Origin: Thermaerobacter sp. PB12/4term
GTDB taxonomy: Bacteria > Bacillota > Sulfobacillia > Thermaerobacterales > Thermaerobacteraceae
Direction: 5' to 3'
Assembly: GCF_003403315.2 (NCBI RefSeq)
Contig: NZ_CP048407.1
Coordinates: 1,798,001 to 1,862,000 of the forward strand
Length of the DNA: 64,000 nt
The position numbers and the translations under genes are program-made. Shown here one piece after another: positions 8,253-16,583 of this stretch. Under the pieces are notes generated by a model, which saw only the letters and a list, made by a program, of their open reading frames with translations, ran no database searches and was not told the origin of the DNA. Numbering within the stretch: the stretch's first letter is position 1; the number at the start of each line of letters is the position of its first letter.

Positions 8253-8756
8253 GTGCTGTGGAAACCCCGCCAGGCCGAACACGGCCCAGAGGCGCCGGGA
8301 AGCGAGGAGGCCCGCGAGGACATCGCCGGCGGCCACCAGGACGCCGGCCGCAGCCGCCGGGAACCAGGGGACGGGGCCGGGCGGCCTATCCCGCCGCCAC
8401 CCCTGCAAGGCAGACGCCCGGCGGCCGGCGCGGGCCGGTCGACCCCCACCCCCCGCTCCGGCAGTCCCGGGGCGCCAGTCGGGCCGGCTGCTCCAGCGGT
8501 TGAAACCGGCAGCGGGCGGGTTCCAGCCGGCCCTGCCCTGCCCTCCCGGGAGGTTCCCGCGGTCCCGTCCCTGGTTCGCCTGTTCGTCCAGGCCCTGCGC
8601 GAGCTGGCCGCCGCCGGGGAACCGGAGCGGGCCTGCATGATGGCGGCCCAGGCCTGGTCCCTGCTGCGCCACGACTTCCCCCGGGAAGCGCAGCGCCTCA
8701 ACGGCCTGCTCCACGCCTTGACCGGTGCGACCCACCCCCGTCACGCCGGCCATTGA
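8253..8756 (+). CDS. Hypothetical protein with helical C-terminal domain
   Basis: 167 residues starting at a GTG nine bases after GGGGGAG. The first 100 residues are Pro/Ala/Gly-rich and probably disordered. The last 60 (from SLVRLFVQALRELAAAGEP) form an amphipathic helical segment that looks like a real folded domain. No family was recognised. It ends 16 bp before the Fur-family gene and is probably co-transcribed with it. Confidence 0.45.
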   Translation: MLWKPRQAEHGPEAPGSEEAREDIAGGHQDAGRSRREPGDGAGRPIPPPPLQGRRPAAGAGRSTPTPRSGSPGAPVGPAAPAVETGSGRVPAGPALPSREVPAVPSLVRLFVQALRELAAAGEPERACMMAAQAWSLLRHDFPREAQRLNGLLHALTGATHPRHAGH

Positions 8757-8772
8757 GATGGGAGGAACCTGC

Positions 8773-9261
8773 ATGGCCCGACAACGAGCGTGGCAGCAGC
8801 TGGCCCGCCGCCTGCGCCGGGCTGGCCAGCGCCCGACCATCCAGCGTGTGGCGGTCTACGAGGCCCTGCTGCGCGCGGCCAGGGCGGGGATCCATCCGAC
8901 GGCCGACGAGGTGCACGCAACCCTCCGGCCGTCCCTGCCGACCTTGAGTCCCGTCACCACCCGGCGGGTCCTGGCCGCGCTGGTCGAGGCGGGGCTTGCC
9001 CGGCGGGTGGTCATGCCGGGCGAGCCCGACCGCTACGACGGGGATCCGGCACCCCACGCCCACCTGGCCTGTGTGCGCTGCCACCGGTTGCAGGACGTGG
9101 CGCTGCCCGAGCTGGACGAGATCGTCCGCCAGGTGCGGGAACAGACGGGCTTTTTGATTACCGGCCAGGAACTGGTCCTCGAAGGGCTGTGCCGCCACTG
9201 CCGTCACGGGCGGCCCAGTCCCCCGGCTGCCGCCGGTTCCCCAGAAGCTCCCGGCGGTTGA
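8773..9261 (+). CDS. Fur-family metal-dependent regulator
   Basis: 162 residues. The N-terminal winged-helix region (residues 1-80: LRRAGQRPTIQRVAVYEALL, then HPTADEVHATL and TRRVLAALVEAGL) is followed by the HAHLACVRCHRLQDV metal-binding motif and a second CxxC near the end (GLCRHCRHG), which together hold the structural zinc. This layout fits Fur/PerR-type repressors that sense iron, manganese or peroxide; the exact signal cannot be told. The ATG is placed by GGGAGG seven bases upstream. It is followed by a hairpin. Confidence 0.88.
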   Translation: MARQRAWQQLARRLRRAGQRPTIQRVAVYEALLRAARAGIHPTADEVHATLRPSLPTLSPVTTRRVLAALVEAGLARRVVMPGEPDRYDGDPAPHAHLACVRCHRLQDVALPELDEIVRQVREQTGFLITGQELVLEGLCRHCRHGRPSPPAAAGSPEAPGG

Positions 9262-9266
9262 TCCCC

Positions 9267-9296
9267 GGCGCACCCGGTGGAGGGGCCCGGTGCGCC
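9267..9296 (+). terminator. Hairpin after the Fur-family gene
   Basis: GGCGCACC and GGTGCGCC form an 8-bp stem with a 14-base loop starting six bases after the stop codon. There is no T-run. Confidence 0.4.
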
Positions 9297-9611
9297 GAAC
9301 CGGTCGGTGGCGGCGGAAGGCCTGTGCCGCCGGCTCCCGTCCCCGGCCCCCGCCCCCCGCTCCCCAGACCCCGCCCTGTCCGCCGGCCCGGTCGTGACGG
9401 ATGGCCGGGGATATGGGGACTTTCTGCACGGGCAGGCTTCGTCCGGTGCCCCCGAGCCCCTTTTTCCGTTGCTTTTCTCCCCCTCGTCCTGCATCATGGG
9501 GCCATGGAATGTCAACCCACCTGCCACCGGTGACCGGCGGCGGGAGTACCACGGGCAGCCGTGGCGCACAGTAACGTAGAACGCAGGGGCGGAAAGGACA
9601 GGAGGGGGATC
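9297..9611. other. Intergenic stretch, no gene supported
   Basis: About 315 bp between the Fur gene hairpin and the DoxX gene. It includes a slightly AT-richer patch near 9460-9490 (CTTTTTCCGTTGCTTTTC) that could hold a promoter. No convincing reading frame or repeat was found. Confidence 0.4.
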
Positions 9612-10166
9612 GTGGCCCGCGACGTCTTCCCCGAAATCCACGAGCCGGCGCCCGTACGCTGGCTTTTGGCCCATCCGCGGGCTGGGTGGGTATGGTTGTT
9701 GCCGCGCCTCTGGCTCGGGTGGCAGTGGCTCCATGCCGCCCTTGGCAAGCTGGGTGACCCGGCGTGGACCGGTCCCCAGGCCGGCGCGGCCCTGCAAGGG
9801 TTCATCCAGGGTGCTCTCCAACGCGCCCAGGGCCCCCACGCCGAAGTCACGGGCTGGTATGCCCGGTTTCTCCGCGATGTGGTGCTCCCCAACGCCGCCT
9901 CGTGGGCCAAGCTGGTCGCTTACGGAGAGCTGCTGGTGGGCATCGCCCTGCTGGCCGGCATGCTCACCGGGATTGCGGCCTTCTTTGGGAGCTTCATGAA
10001 CTTCAGCTTCATGCTGGCGGGTACGTCCAGCGCAAACCCGGTGATGTTTGCCGTCGCCACCGCCCTGGTGCTCGCCTGGCGGGTGGCGGGATGGATCGGC
10101 CTGGATCGCTGGCTCCTGCCCCTGCTCGGCACGCCGTGGGAGCCGGGGCGCGCCTTCCGGCGCTAG
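9612..10166 (+). CDS. DoxX-family membrane protein
   Basis: 184 residues with four membrane segments. Diagnostic stretches are RLWLGWQWLHAALGKL near residue 30, AYGELLVGIALLAGMLTGIAAFFG near residue 120, and FMNFSFMLAGT with a following NPVMF. These match the DoxX/DoxD family, which includes the membrane subunit of thiosulfate:quinone oxidoreductase and respiratory-stress proteins. The GTG at 9612 was chosen because GGAGGGGG lies just upstream. It is followed by a glycosyltransferase on the same strand after 100 bp. Confidence 0.85.
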   Translation: MARDVFPEIHEPAPVRWLLAHPRAGWVWLLPRLWLGWQWLHAALGKLGDPAWTGPQAGAALQGFIQGALQRAQGPHAEVTGWYARFLRDVVLPNAASWAKLVAYGELLVGIALLAGMLTGIAAFFGSFMNFSFMLAGTSSANPVMFAVATALVLAWRVAGWIGLDRWLLPLLGTPWEPGRAFRR

Positions 10167-10266
10167 GAGCCACCACCACCCTGGTATCGACGGCCGGGGT
10201 CTCCAAGGACCGGTGGGGCCCCCTACCCGGCACGGTTACCGGGTAATCAACCGGGGGTGGGGCAGC

Positions 10267-11424
10267 GTGCTGTTTGCTGCGCTCCTCCTGGCTGCGTGCA
10301 CCCTGAGCGGGGCACTATGCATTGAAGCCCTGGGCGCCCGGTTCAGAATCCGGCGCCTTGGCGGCGAACCGATCGGCCATCGCTCGCACTGGCCACGGGT
10401 GTCCATCGTCGTGCCGGCCCACAACGAAGAAGCCCATCTGGAACCGACCGTTCGCTCCCTCATGGCACAGGACTACCCCAACCTCGAAATCGTGCTCGTG
10501 GACGACCGGTCGCAGGACCGGACCGGAGCGATGATGGACGAACTGGCTCGCCAGGATCCGCGTATCCGGACGCTCCACGTGCGGGATCTCCCGCCGGGGT
10601 GGATGGGAAAGAACCACGCCATGTGGGTCGGAGCTCGTGCGGCCACGGGCGAGTGGCTCCTCTTCACCGACGCCGACGTCTACATGCACCCTGACACGGT
10701 CCGCCGTGCCGTGGATCACGCCCTTCGCCACGGACTTGACCACCTCACGGTGGCGCCTCTTCTGACGGTTCGCGGTCTGGCCCTGGCGGCCTGGGTCGGT
10801 CTCTTCACCCTTCTGTTCATCGCCTCGGAAAGACCCCATCGGGTCCGGGACCCAAGATGCAGGCACGGGGTCGGCGTCGGTGCGTTTAACCTGATCCGGC
10901 GCGCGGTGTACGAGGCCATCGGCACCCATCGTGCCATCGCGCTCCGTCCCGACGACGACCGGCAGCTGGGCCGGCAAGTGAAACGCCACGGCTACGTACA
11001 GGACATGCTGGTCGGCGGCGAACGGATCCGCGTCGCTTGGTACCACACGCTTAGGGAGGCGTTCCGTGGCCTAGAAAAGAACACGCTCGCAAGCATGAAC
11101 TACCGCTGGGACATCGCGCTGGTCGGGCTGGCTGCCGTCGCCCTGGCGATGCTGTTGCCATGGATCGCGCTGATCCTGGGCGCCGGGTGGATCCGGTGGA
11201 CAGCGGCTGCCGCGATCATCGCCATCGCGGCGGGCTACCTGCTGGCAAACCCGCCTCCCTTGTGGCGCGGTCTTCTCGTCCTGCCCGTCGGGTCCGTGGT
11301 ACTGGTCTACGCTTTGGCGCGGGCGCTGGTGGTTACCGCCCTCCGGGGCGGCGTCCACTGGGGTGGCCGGTTCTTCCCCCTTGAGCAATTGCGGCAGAAC
11401 ACCACGCAGAACGCCTCGCTGTGA
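10267..11424 (+). CDS. Family 2 glycosyltransferase, membrane-anchored
   Basis: 385 residues. An N-terminal membrane anchor (VLFAALLLAACTLSG) is followed by a GT-A domain with VSIVVPAHNEEAHL, IVLVDDRSQDRT, the metal-binding FTDADVY, and RPDDDRQLGRQVKRHG. Three C-terminal hydrophobic segments follow. It resembles HpnB/CrtQ-like glycosyltransferases that act on lipid or carotenoid acceptors; the acceptor is unknown here. The GTG start follows a GGGGGTGGGG tract. Codon use is a little less extreme in GC than its neighbours. Confidence 0.85.
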   Translation: MLFAALLLAACTLSGALCIEALGARFRIRRLGGEPIGHRSHWPRVSIVVPAHNEEAHLEPTVRSLMAQDYPNLEIVLVDDRSQDRTGAMMDELARQDPRIRTLHVRDLPPGWMGKNHAMWVGARAATGEWLLFTDADVYMHPDTVRRAVDHALRHGLDHLTVAPLLTVRGLALAAWVGLFTLLFIASERPHRVRDPRCRHGVGVGAFNLIRRAVYEAIGTHRAIALRPDDDRQLGRQVKRHGYVQDMLVGGERIRVAWYHTLREAFRGLEKNTLASMNYRWDIALVGLAAVALAMLLPWIALILGAGWIRWTAAAAIIAIAAGYLLANPPPLWRGLLVLPVGSVVLVYALARALVVTALRGGVHWGGRFFPLEQLRQNTTQNASL

Positions 11425-11655
11425 CGTGCCGGTACCGCCCCAGGGGGGCGGCGCCGGCGTCCAAGGGTCGTCAGCAGCAAGATGCAATCGCCGATACCGT
11501 TCGCGTCTCCACCCTCCCCGGAGGAGCGGTTTGCCCAGCAGCCCCCACCGGCTCCACCGGCTTCCCCTGTGACCCCCATCACCGACCGCACCCGGCTCGC
11601 GCGGTACGCTGGAACCGGCAGAGCCAATGGCCTGACAACAGGAGGAAGCCGGCCC

Positions 11656-12765
11656 ATGAACAAGCGCGACGTGTTGCAGCAGCTGGTCCGGGTGCGACTG
11701 GCCGACGGCAGCAATCCGTTGGCAGACGGTCGCATCCAGGACGTGCTGGTGGAAATGCACGGCGAGCGAGCCCACGTGGCGATCCTGATCGATGAGAACT
11801 GGGACGGTGGTTCGCCGCCGGCCGACACCCAGGAGCGCCTGCGGCAGGCGGTGATGGCCATGCCGGGTGTAGCGTCGGTGCGCATCGTCCCGCGGCCACG
11901 CCCCCGCGCCCGCGGGGTGACGGTGCCCGGTGCCACGCCCGCTCCGGCGGGAGGGGACGCCCCGGCCCGGAAGCTGCCCGAGGGCCTGCAGGGCGCCCGC
12001 TTTGTGGCCGTGGCCAGCGGCAAGGGCGGCGTCGGCAAATCCAGCGTCAGCGTCAACCTGGCGGTGGCCCTGGCGCGGCGCGGCCTAAGGGTGGCCATTC
12101 TGGATTGCGACATCTACGGCTTCAGCGTCCCGGCCCTGATCGGCCTGGAACGGGCGCCGGCCCTGGACGACGACCGCAAAGTCATTCCTGGTCACGGCCA
12201 CGGCGTCGACGTCATGTCGATGGACTTCTTCGTCCAGAACAACAGCCCGGTGGTGTGGCGCGGCCCCATGCTGGGCAAGGCCCTGCGCCAGTTCCTGTTC
12301 GATACCGTGTGGAACCATCCGGACGTGGTGGTGCTGGACCTGCCCCCGGGCACCGGGGACATGGCGCTGGACGTGCAGCAGCAGTTCCCGCCCATGGACG
12401 TGCTGATCGTCACCACCCCCGACCCCTTCGCCGCCCGGGTGGCCGAGCGGGCGGGGTCCATGGCCCAGAAGATGGGTCACCGGGTGATGGGCGTGGTGGA
12501 GAACATGGCGTACCGCCAGTGCAGCGGCTGCGGGCAGCGGGAATACCTGCTGGGGCGCGGCGGCGGGGATGCCGTGGCGGCGGCCCTCGGCACGGAGGTC
12601 CTGGCCCGGATCCCCATGGAACCCCCGCCGCCCGGGCTGCGCCGGGACGGCCTCTTTCCCCCGGAATCCGCCGCCGGTGCTGCCTTTGCCGAGCTGGCCG
12701 CCCGGGTCGCCGAACGCCTGGGGGTGGGCGTCCCGCAGCCGGCCGGGGCCGACCGGGCTCGCTGA
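11656..12765 (+). CDS. mrp: Mrp/NBP35-type P-loop iron-sulfur carrier ATPase
   Basis: 369 residues. Residues 1-85 form a DUF59-like domain, a linker follows, and a deviant Walker A motif SGKGGVGKSS sits near residues 121-130. Further P-loop signatures are DCDIYGFSVP, LDLPPGTGD and VVENMAY, then a CxxC pair (CSGCGQ) that would bridge a cluster between two subunits. The family carries and inserts [4Fe-4S] clusters. The ATG follows AGGAGGAAG by eight bases. Neighbouring ferredoxin, SufT-like and radical SAM genes would use such clusters. A hairpin follows. Confidence 0.93.
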   Translation: MNKRDVLQQLVRVRLADGSNPLADGRIQDVLVEMHGERAHVAILIDENWDGGSPPADTQERLRQAVMAMPGVASVRIVPRPRPRARGVTVPGATPAPAGGDAPARKLPEGLQGARFVAVASGKGGVGKSSVSVNLAVALARRGLRVAILDCDIYGFSVPALIGLERAPALDDDRKVIPGHGHGVDVMSMDFFVQNNSPVVWRGPMLGKALRQFLFDTVWNHPDVVVLDLPPGTGDMALDVQQQFPPMDVLIVTTPDPFAARVAERAGSMAQKMGHRVMGVVENMAYRQCSGCGQREYLLGRGGGDAVAAALGTEVLARIPMEPPPPGLRRDGLFPPESAAGAAFAELAARVAERLGVGVPQPAGADRAR

Positions 12766-12781
12766 CGCCTCTTGCCCGTAC

Positions 12782-12811
12782 GGGGCGGCCGGGTTCCTCC
12801 CAGGCCGCCCC
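12782..12811 (+). terminator. Hairpin after mrp
   Basis: GGGGCGGCC and GGCCGCCCC form a 9-bp stem with a 12-base loop, 17 bases after the mrp stop. There is no T-run, so rho-independent activity is uncertain. Confidence 0.4.
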
Positions 12812-12858
12812 CGCGCTGTGCGACGCCAGTCCCCTCCCGTGGGCCGGCCCGCCCGACC

Positions 12859-12996
12859 GCAGCCGTTGATCTGGGAGGCGCGCAGCTTGACCAGGTGCAG
12901 GAGCGAACGCCCGAGCCCGCTCCGGGCCACGAAGCTCTCGAGCGCCCGCATGGCCTCCACCGCTCCAGGTGCCACGGCCGCATAGTCGACGCGCAT
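12859..12996 (-). pseudogene. N-terminal remnant of a carboxymuconolactone decarboxylase/AhpD-like gene
   Basis: A strong ribosome site (GGAGGAGG) precedes an ATG at 12996 and about 46 residues that match the start of AhpD-like proteins: MRVDYAAVAPGAVEAM, then LLHLVKLRASQINGC. The family continues with a CxxC active site, but here the match stops right after the first Cys, and the frame runs into unrelated low-complexity sequence. It looks like a gene cut off by deletion, with its start signals intact. Confidence 0.6.
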
Positions 12997-13165
12997 TCTA
13001 CTCCTCCTCCCCTGAGCCATTCCGGCGTTGCCAAGGGGCAACCCGCAAGCCGTCCCGAGGGGGCGGCAGAAATGTCACAGCGACGCATGCCGCCGGCAGC
13101 CTGTCCGGCCGCATGCGTCGCCGTTCACGCGCTCAAGGGACTGCTCACTGCGCTCAGAGGACCGC

Positions 13166-13402
13166 TCACTGCTCAAAGAACTTGCGGTTCTTCTCGATGT
13201 AGCTCTTCCACTGCTCGGGGACCTCGTCCTCGTCGTAGATGGCTTCGACGGGGCAAACGGCCGCGCACGCGCTGCAGCCGATGCACTCGTCAGGGTTGAT
13301 GTACAACTGGTCGTCGCCCTCGTAGATGCAGTCGACGGGACAGACTTCCTGGCAGGACTTGTCCTTCACCCCGATGCAGGGCTCGCAGATCACGTAGATC
13401 AC
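13166..13402 (-). CDS. Seven-iron or two-cluster bacterial ferredoxin
   Basis: 78 residues starting MIYVICEPCIG. The first cluster motif is C-x7-C-x3-CP (CIGVKDKSCQEVCPVDC); the second is the classical CIGCSACAAVCP. The longer first spacing is typical of ferredoxins with one [3Fe-4S] and one [4Fe-4S] cluster. It transfers electrons in the cytoplasm. The GTG start follows GGAGG by eight bases, and a GTGA-N6-TCAC palindrome lies 48 bp upstream, which ties it to the other island genes. Confidence 0.95.
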   Translation of the reverse strand: MIYVICEPCIGVKDKSCQEVCPVDCIYEGDDQLYINPDECIGCSACAAVCPVEAIYDEDEVPEQWKSYIEKNRKFFEQ

Positions 13403-13448
13403 GGGTCTCACCTCCACCTTGACGGTAGAACCGGCCGGCGCCGGCCGC

Positions 13449-13464
13449 CGTGACGCCGGTCACG
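13449..13464. promoter_or_regulatory. Crp/Fnr-type operator, GTGA-CGCCGG-TCAC
   Basis: A full palindrome in the short gap between the hemerythrin-like gene's stop and the ferredoxin start, 48 bp upstream of the latter. Confidence 0.55.
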
Positions 13465-13490
13465 CCCTGCCGGCACCTGGCGCGGGCAGG

Positions 13491-14234
13491 TCACACCTTG
13501 CCGATGCGCACGCGCCAGGCTTCGGGGCCTTGCTCAAGGTATTCCCACTCGAACGCGCCGGGATGCTCCGCAGCGAACTGGTAGTACAGCGGCTTGGGAT
13601 CGTGATCGTTGACCAGGATGAAGGCCTGGCCCGGCCGCATCGCCTCGTAGGTGGCAAAGATCAGCTGGTGGCGCTGGAAGGGTGGCAGGGCGCGAACGTC
13701 GAGCTCCGGCGTACCGTCCTCCTCCGCGGCGGCTCCCCCGCTCGTGCCCGCCTCCCCGCCGGCCTCCAGGGCTGCACCCGTCAGCCGCTCGTGCATGCCT
13801 TCAAGCAGGGCCTCCAGGTCCTCCGCCGGTTCTTCCATCAAGACGGGAAGCAGGGCGTCGTTCTCCTCCGCCGCGTGGCTGATGAAGAGGGCCGTCAGCG
13901 CGGACGCCAGGGCGACGGCCTCCAGGGCGTCCCCGGCTCCCTCCAGCCGCCGCAGGGTCTCCTGGATCGTCCCGTGCTCGGCCGTCAGCCCCTTCACCAG
14001 GGCGCGCCCCGCCTCTCGCCGGGACGCGGCGGCGTAGAGGGTTTCCTCCTCGGCCGCGGCGTGGGGCAGGATCTCCTGGCGGACGTACTGCAGCACGTTC
14101 TCCAGGGCCGGACGGTACGGCTCGCCCCGGCGGACGGCCGCCACCAGGGCGTCCAGCCGCCCGTCCAGCTCCCGGGCCATGGCGTCGTGGTGGGCGCGGA
14201 TCCGCGCCGCCACCGTTTCGTTGCGCGTGGTCAC
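13491..14234 (-). CDS. Hemerythrin-like domain fused to DUF2249
   Basis: 247 residues. Residues 1-150 are a hemerythrin HHE-type four-helix bundle with candidate iron ligands in IRAHHDAM, ILPHAAAEEETLY, AEHGTIQE and FISHAAEENDALLP. After a Gly/Ala linker the last 75 residues form a DUF2249 module (LDVRALPPFQRHQLIF, GQAFILVNDHDPKPLYYQF). This architecture occurs in proteins that sense or repair damage by nitric oxide or oxygen, such as RIC-like proteins; the role here is inferred. A perfect TGTGA-N6-TCACA operator lies 77 bp upstream and is shared with the divergent CopD-like gene. Confidence 0.88.
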   Translation of the reverse strand: MTTRNETVAARIRAHHDAMARELDGRLDALVAAVRRGEPYRPALENVLQYVRQEILPHAAAEEETLYAAASRREAGRALVKGLTAEHGTIQETLRRLEGAGDALEAVALASALTALFISHAAEENDALLPVLMEEPAEDLEALLEGMHERLTGAALEAGGEAGTSGGAAAEEDGTPELDVRALPPFQRHQLIFATYEAMRPGQAFILVNDHDPKPLYYQFAAEHPGAFEWEYLEQGPEAWRVRIGKV

Positions 14235-14310
14235 GTGGACCCCCTCCTTCGCAGTGCGACCCTGCGCCTGCGGGTCGATGCCAGCGTAGCGCCGGCGCGC
14301 CGGCCGAGGC

Positions 14311-14326
14311 TGTGATAGCAGTCACA
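14311..14326. promoter_or_regulatory. Perfect TGTGA-TAGCAG-TCACA operator in a divergent promoter
   Basis: This is the best copy of the motif and matches the classical CRP consensus exactly. It lies 77 bp from the hemerythrin-DUF2249 start on one side and 83 bp from the CopD-like start on the other, so one site could control both. Confidence 0.7.
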
Positions 14327-14408
14327 GCCCCGCTGGACCGGCATGGTACCGTTACAACGGTGACGGTCGCCGCCGGCGGAGACAGCCTGGGCAAGGAGGA
14401 GGCCGCCG

Positions 14409-14891
14409 ATGACCGGGTACGAGCTGATCGTCTACGTCCACATCCTTGCCGCCATGGTCTGGGTGGGCGGCATCCTGTTCCTCAGCCTCGTGGTGGTGCC
14501 GGCCTCACGGCGTTATCCCCAGGACGTCCGGACGCGCCTTTTCACCGACGTGGGGCGCCGGTTCCGGGCGGTGGGATGGACGGCCCTGGGGATCCTGGTG
14601 GTCACCGGGTCCATCCAGATGGCGGCCCGGGGGGCCACCCTGGCCAACGTGCTCAGCGGTACGTTCTTCGACAGCCCCTGGGGGCGGGTGATGGGGGCGA
14701 AGCTGCTGGCCGTGTTCGTCATGATGCTGCTGACGGCCATCCACGACTTCGTGGCCGGTCCGGCCGCCGAGCGGGCCGCCCGCAGCGGAGCGGATGCCAC
14801 CGCCCTGCGCCGCCGTTCGGGGCACCTGGCGCGCCTGACGGCGCTGCTGGCGCTCGTCGTGGTGTTCCTGGCGGTGCAGCTGGTCCGGTGA
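14409..14891 (+). CDS. CopD-like/DUF2269-type four-helix membrane protein
   Basis: 160 residues with four membrane segments. The first holds VYVHILAAMVWVGGILFLSLVVVPA, the His-x5-Trp-x-Gly-Gly pattern of the CopD/DUF4149 superfamily; a later segment holds AKLLAVFVMMLLTAIHDFV with a second His. Such proteins may bind heme or copper in the membrane. The same motif recurs in the larger fusion at 6547. It has a canonical operator upstream and precedes the nirK gene. Confidence 0.75.
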   Translation: MTGYELIVYVHILAAMVWVGGILFLSLVVVPASRRYPQDVRTRLFTDVGRRFRAVGWTALGILVVTGSIQMAARGATLANVLSGTFFDSPWGRVMGAKLLAVFVMMLLTAIHDFVAGPAAERAARSGADATALRRRSGHLARLTALLALVVVFLAVQLVR

Positions 14892-15230
14892 CGGGCCGTT
14901 GCGGGCGGCCGGACTGCCGGCCCGTCATGGCAAGGCGGGGGTAGCCCGGCTACCGGCCGCCGGGGGCCGGCGACCAGCCTGTCGCAGCGATGGGCCGGTG
15001 GTGGGCGAGCGGGTTGCCCGGCCGGCCGCCCCGGAAGCGGCCCGCCGGGGCGGCCGCCAATCCTCAGGCGGCGTTCACACCCGCCTCAGCGGAGACTCAG
15101 GATCCTCCCCCAGCATCGGAACTGAGCACCGCAGCGCGCTCCGGGATCACCAAGGAGCGGAGCGCACCAGCGGCGGGGATGCCGGCGAGGGCGGAGCGGT
15201 GCGCAACTTCCGAAAGGGGAGGGACCTCCG
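14892..15230. other. Intergenic region upstream of nirK
   Basis: About 340 bp with no supported gene. It has several short GC-rich inverted repeats but no clear GTGA-N6-TCAC site, which is notable because the flanking genes have one. GGGGAGGGA just before 15231 is the nirK ribosome site. Confidence 0.4.
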
Positions 15231-16364
15231 ATGGCACGTCCAATGAGCGGTCCCCAGGGCCGCGCGGCACAGAAGAGGCGGCGTACTCGCGGATGGCTGG
15301 CGCTGCTTTTGGGTCTCAGCCTGGTGGCGGTGACGGCCTGCGGCAGCACCGCCGCCGGCGACAGCAACAAGGGGCAGGCGGGTTCGTCCGGTTCGGGTAC
15401 GGAACGGGCCCAGCAGGTCGAACCGGCCCGTGCCGATGCCAAGGTGGTGGCCGCCGATCCGACGGCGGTCCCGGAGCCGGTCGGCAAGCGGCCGCCCAAG
15501 ACGGTGCGCATCGACCTGGAGGCGGTGGAACTGGACGGCCAGCTGGCCGACGGCACCACCTACACCTACTGGACCTTCAACGGCCAGGTGCCCGGGCCCA
15601 TGCTGCGGGTGCGGGTCGGCGATACCGTGGAACTGCACCTGAAGAACTCGCCCCAGAGCGGCCAGATCCACTCCATCGACCTGCACGCGGTCAACGGCCC
15701 CGGTGGCGGCTCCGTGGCAACCCAGGTCAAGCCGGGCGAGGAGAAGGTCTTCACCTGGAAGGCGCTGAACCCGGGCCTGTACATCTACCACTGCGCGTCG
15801 CCCCACATCCCGAGCCACATCGCCAACGGGATGTACGGCCTGATCCTGGTCGAGCCGGAAGGTGGCCTGCCGCCTGTCGACAAGGAGTTCTACATCGTCC
15901 AGGGCGAGATCTACACCGACCTGAAGCACGGCGAGAAGGGCCATGCCGGATACGACTATGAGGCCCTGCTGGACGAGGAGCCCAACTACGTGGTGTTCAA
16001 CGGCGCCAGCGCCTACTGGACGGGCGAGCGGGCGATGAAGGCCAAGGTGGGCGACCGAATCCGGATCTTCGTCGGCAACGGCGGCCCCAACCTGATCTCC
16101 AGTTTCCACGTGATCGGTGAGGTCTTCGACGCGGTCCACGACCAGGGGGCCACGGAAGCGGTGCACAACGTGCAGACCACGCTGATCCCCGCGGGCGGCG
16201 CGGCCTGGGTTGAGTTCACCGTCGACGTCCCGGGCACCTACACCCTGGTGGACCACTCCATCAGCCGGTCCATCGACAAGGGCGCCCTGGCCCAGATCGT
16301 GGTGGAGGGCGATCCGAACCCCGAGGTCTTCGACGCGCCCGAGATGACGGCGGACGGGCACTGA
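15231..16364 (+). CDS. nirK: Copper-containing nitrite reductase, lipoprotein
   Basis: 377 residues, two cupredoxin domains. A lipobox ends at Cys37 (LVAVTAC), so the enzyme is probably lipid-anchored outside the membrane, as expected for a monoderm. Copper-site motifs are visible: HSIDLHAV (type 2), YIYHCASPHIPSHIANGMYG with the type 1 Cys, His and Met, then SSFHVIGEVFD and TLVDHSISR in the second domain. It reduces nitrite to nitric oxide in denitrification. No nitric oxide reductase is seen in the window. A perfect hairpin follows the gene. Confidence 0.93.
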   Translation: MARPMSGPQGRAAQKRRRTRGWLALLLGLSLVAVTACGSTAAGDSNKGQAGSSGSGTERAQQVEPARADAKVVAADPTAVPEPVGKRPPKTVRIDLEAVELDGQLADGTTYTYWTFNGQVPGPMLRVRVGDTVELHLKNSPQSGQIHSIDLHAVNGPGGGSVATQVKPGEEKVFTWKALNPGLYIYHCASPHIPSHIANGMYGLILVEPEGGLPPVDKEFYIVQGEIYTDLKHGEKGHAGYDYEALLDEEPNYVVFNGASAYWTGERAMKAKVGDRIRIFVGNGGPNLISSFHVIGEVFDAVHDQGATEAVHNVQTTLIPAGGAAWVEFTVDVPGTYTLVDHSISRSIDKGALAQIVVEGDPNPEVFDAPEMTADGH

Positions 16365-16409
16365 CCCCGGTCCCTCCGCCGGCCCTGACCGGGCGGACGA
16401 ACCAGCCGC

Positions 16410-16445
16410 GGCGATCCGGCGGCCCCCGCCGCCGGATCGCCCTTT
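16410..16445 (+). terminator. Strong hairpin terminator after nirK
   Basis: A perfect 14-bp stem (GGCGATCCGGCGGC and its complement) with a four-base loop, followed by C and TTT, starts 46 bp after the nirK stop. Confidence 0.7.
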
Positions 16446-16583
16446 CGCTGGGGCCGGTATCACGCCCCATCCGCGCCGGGCAGCCCGATGGACGGGGGCA
16501 CGATGGACGGGGGCAGCCCGACGGACCGAGCCGGCGGAACCCGCGGAGATGCGGAGATCGTTCGCCAAACGGAGGTGCTGGTC

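Noticed and set aside
9277-9579. A 100-codon plus-strand frame after the Fur gene
   Set aside because: No ribosome site, low-complexity sequence and no family resemblance.
14892-15230. A possible riboswitch or T-box before nirK
   Set aside because: No T-box core (AGGGTGG..) or other recognised riboswitch core was found; only short GC hairpins.
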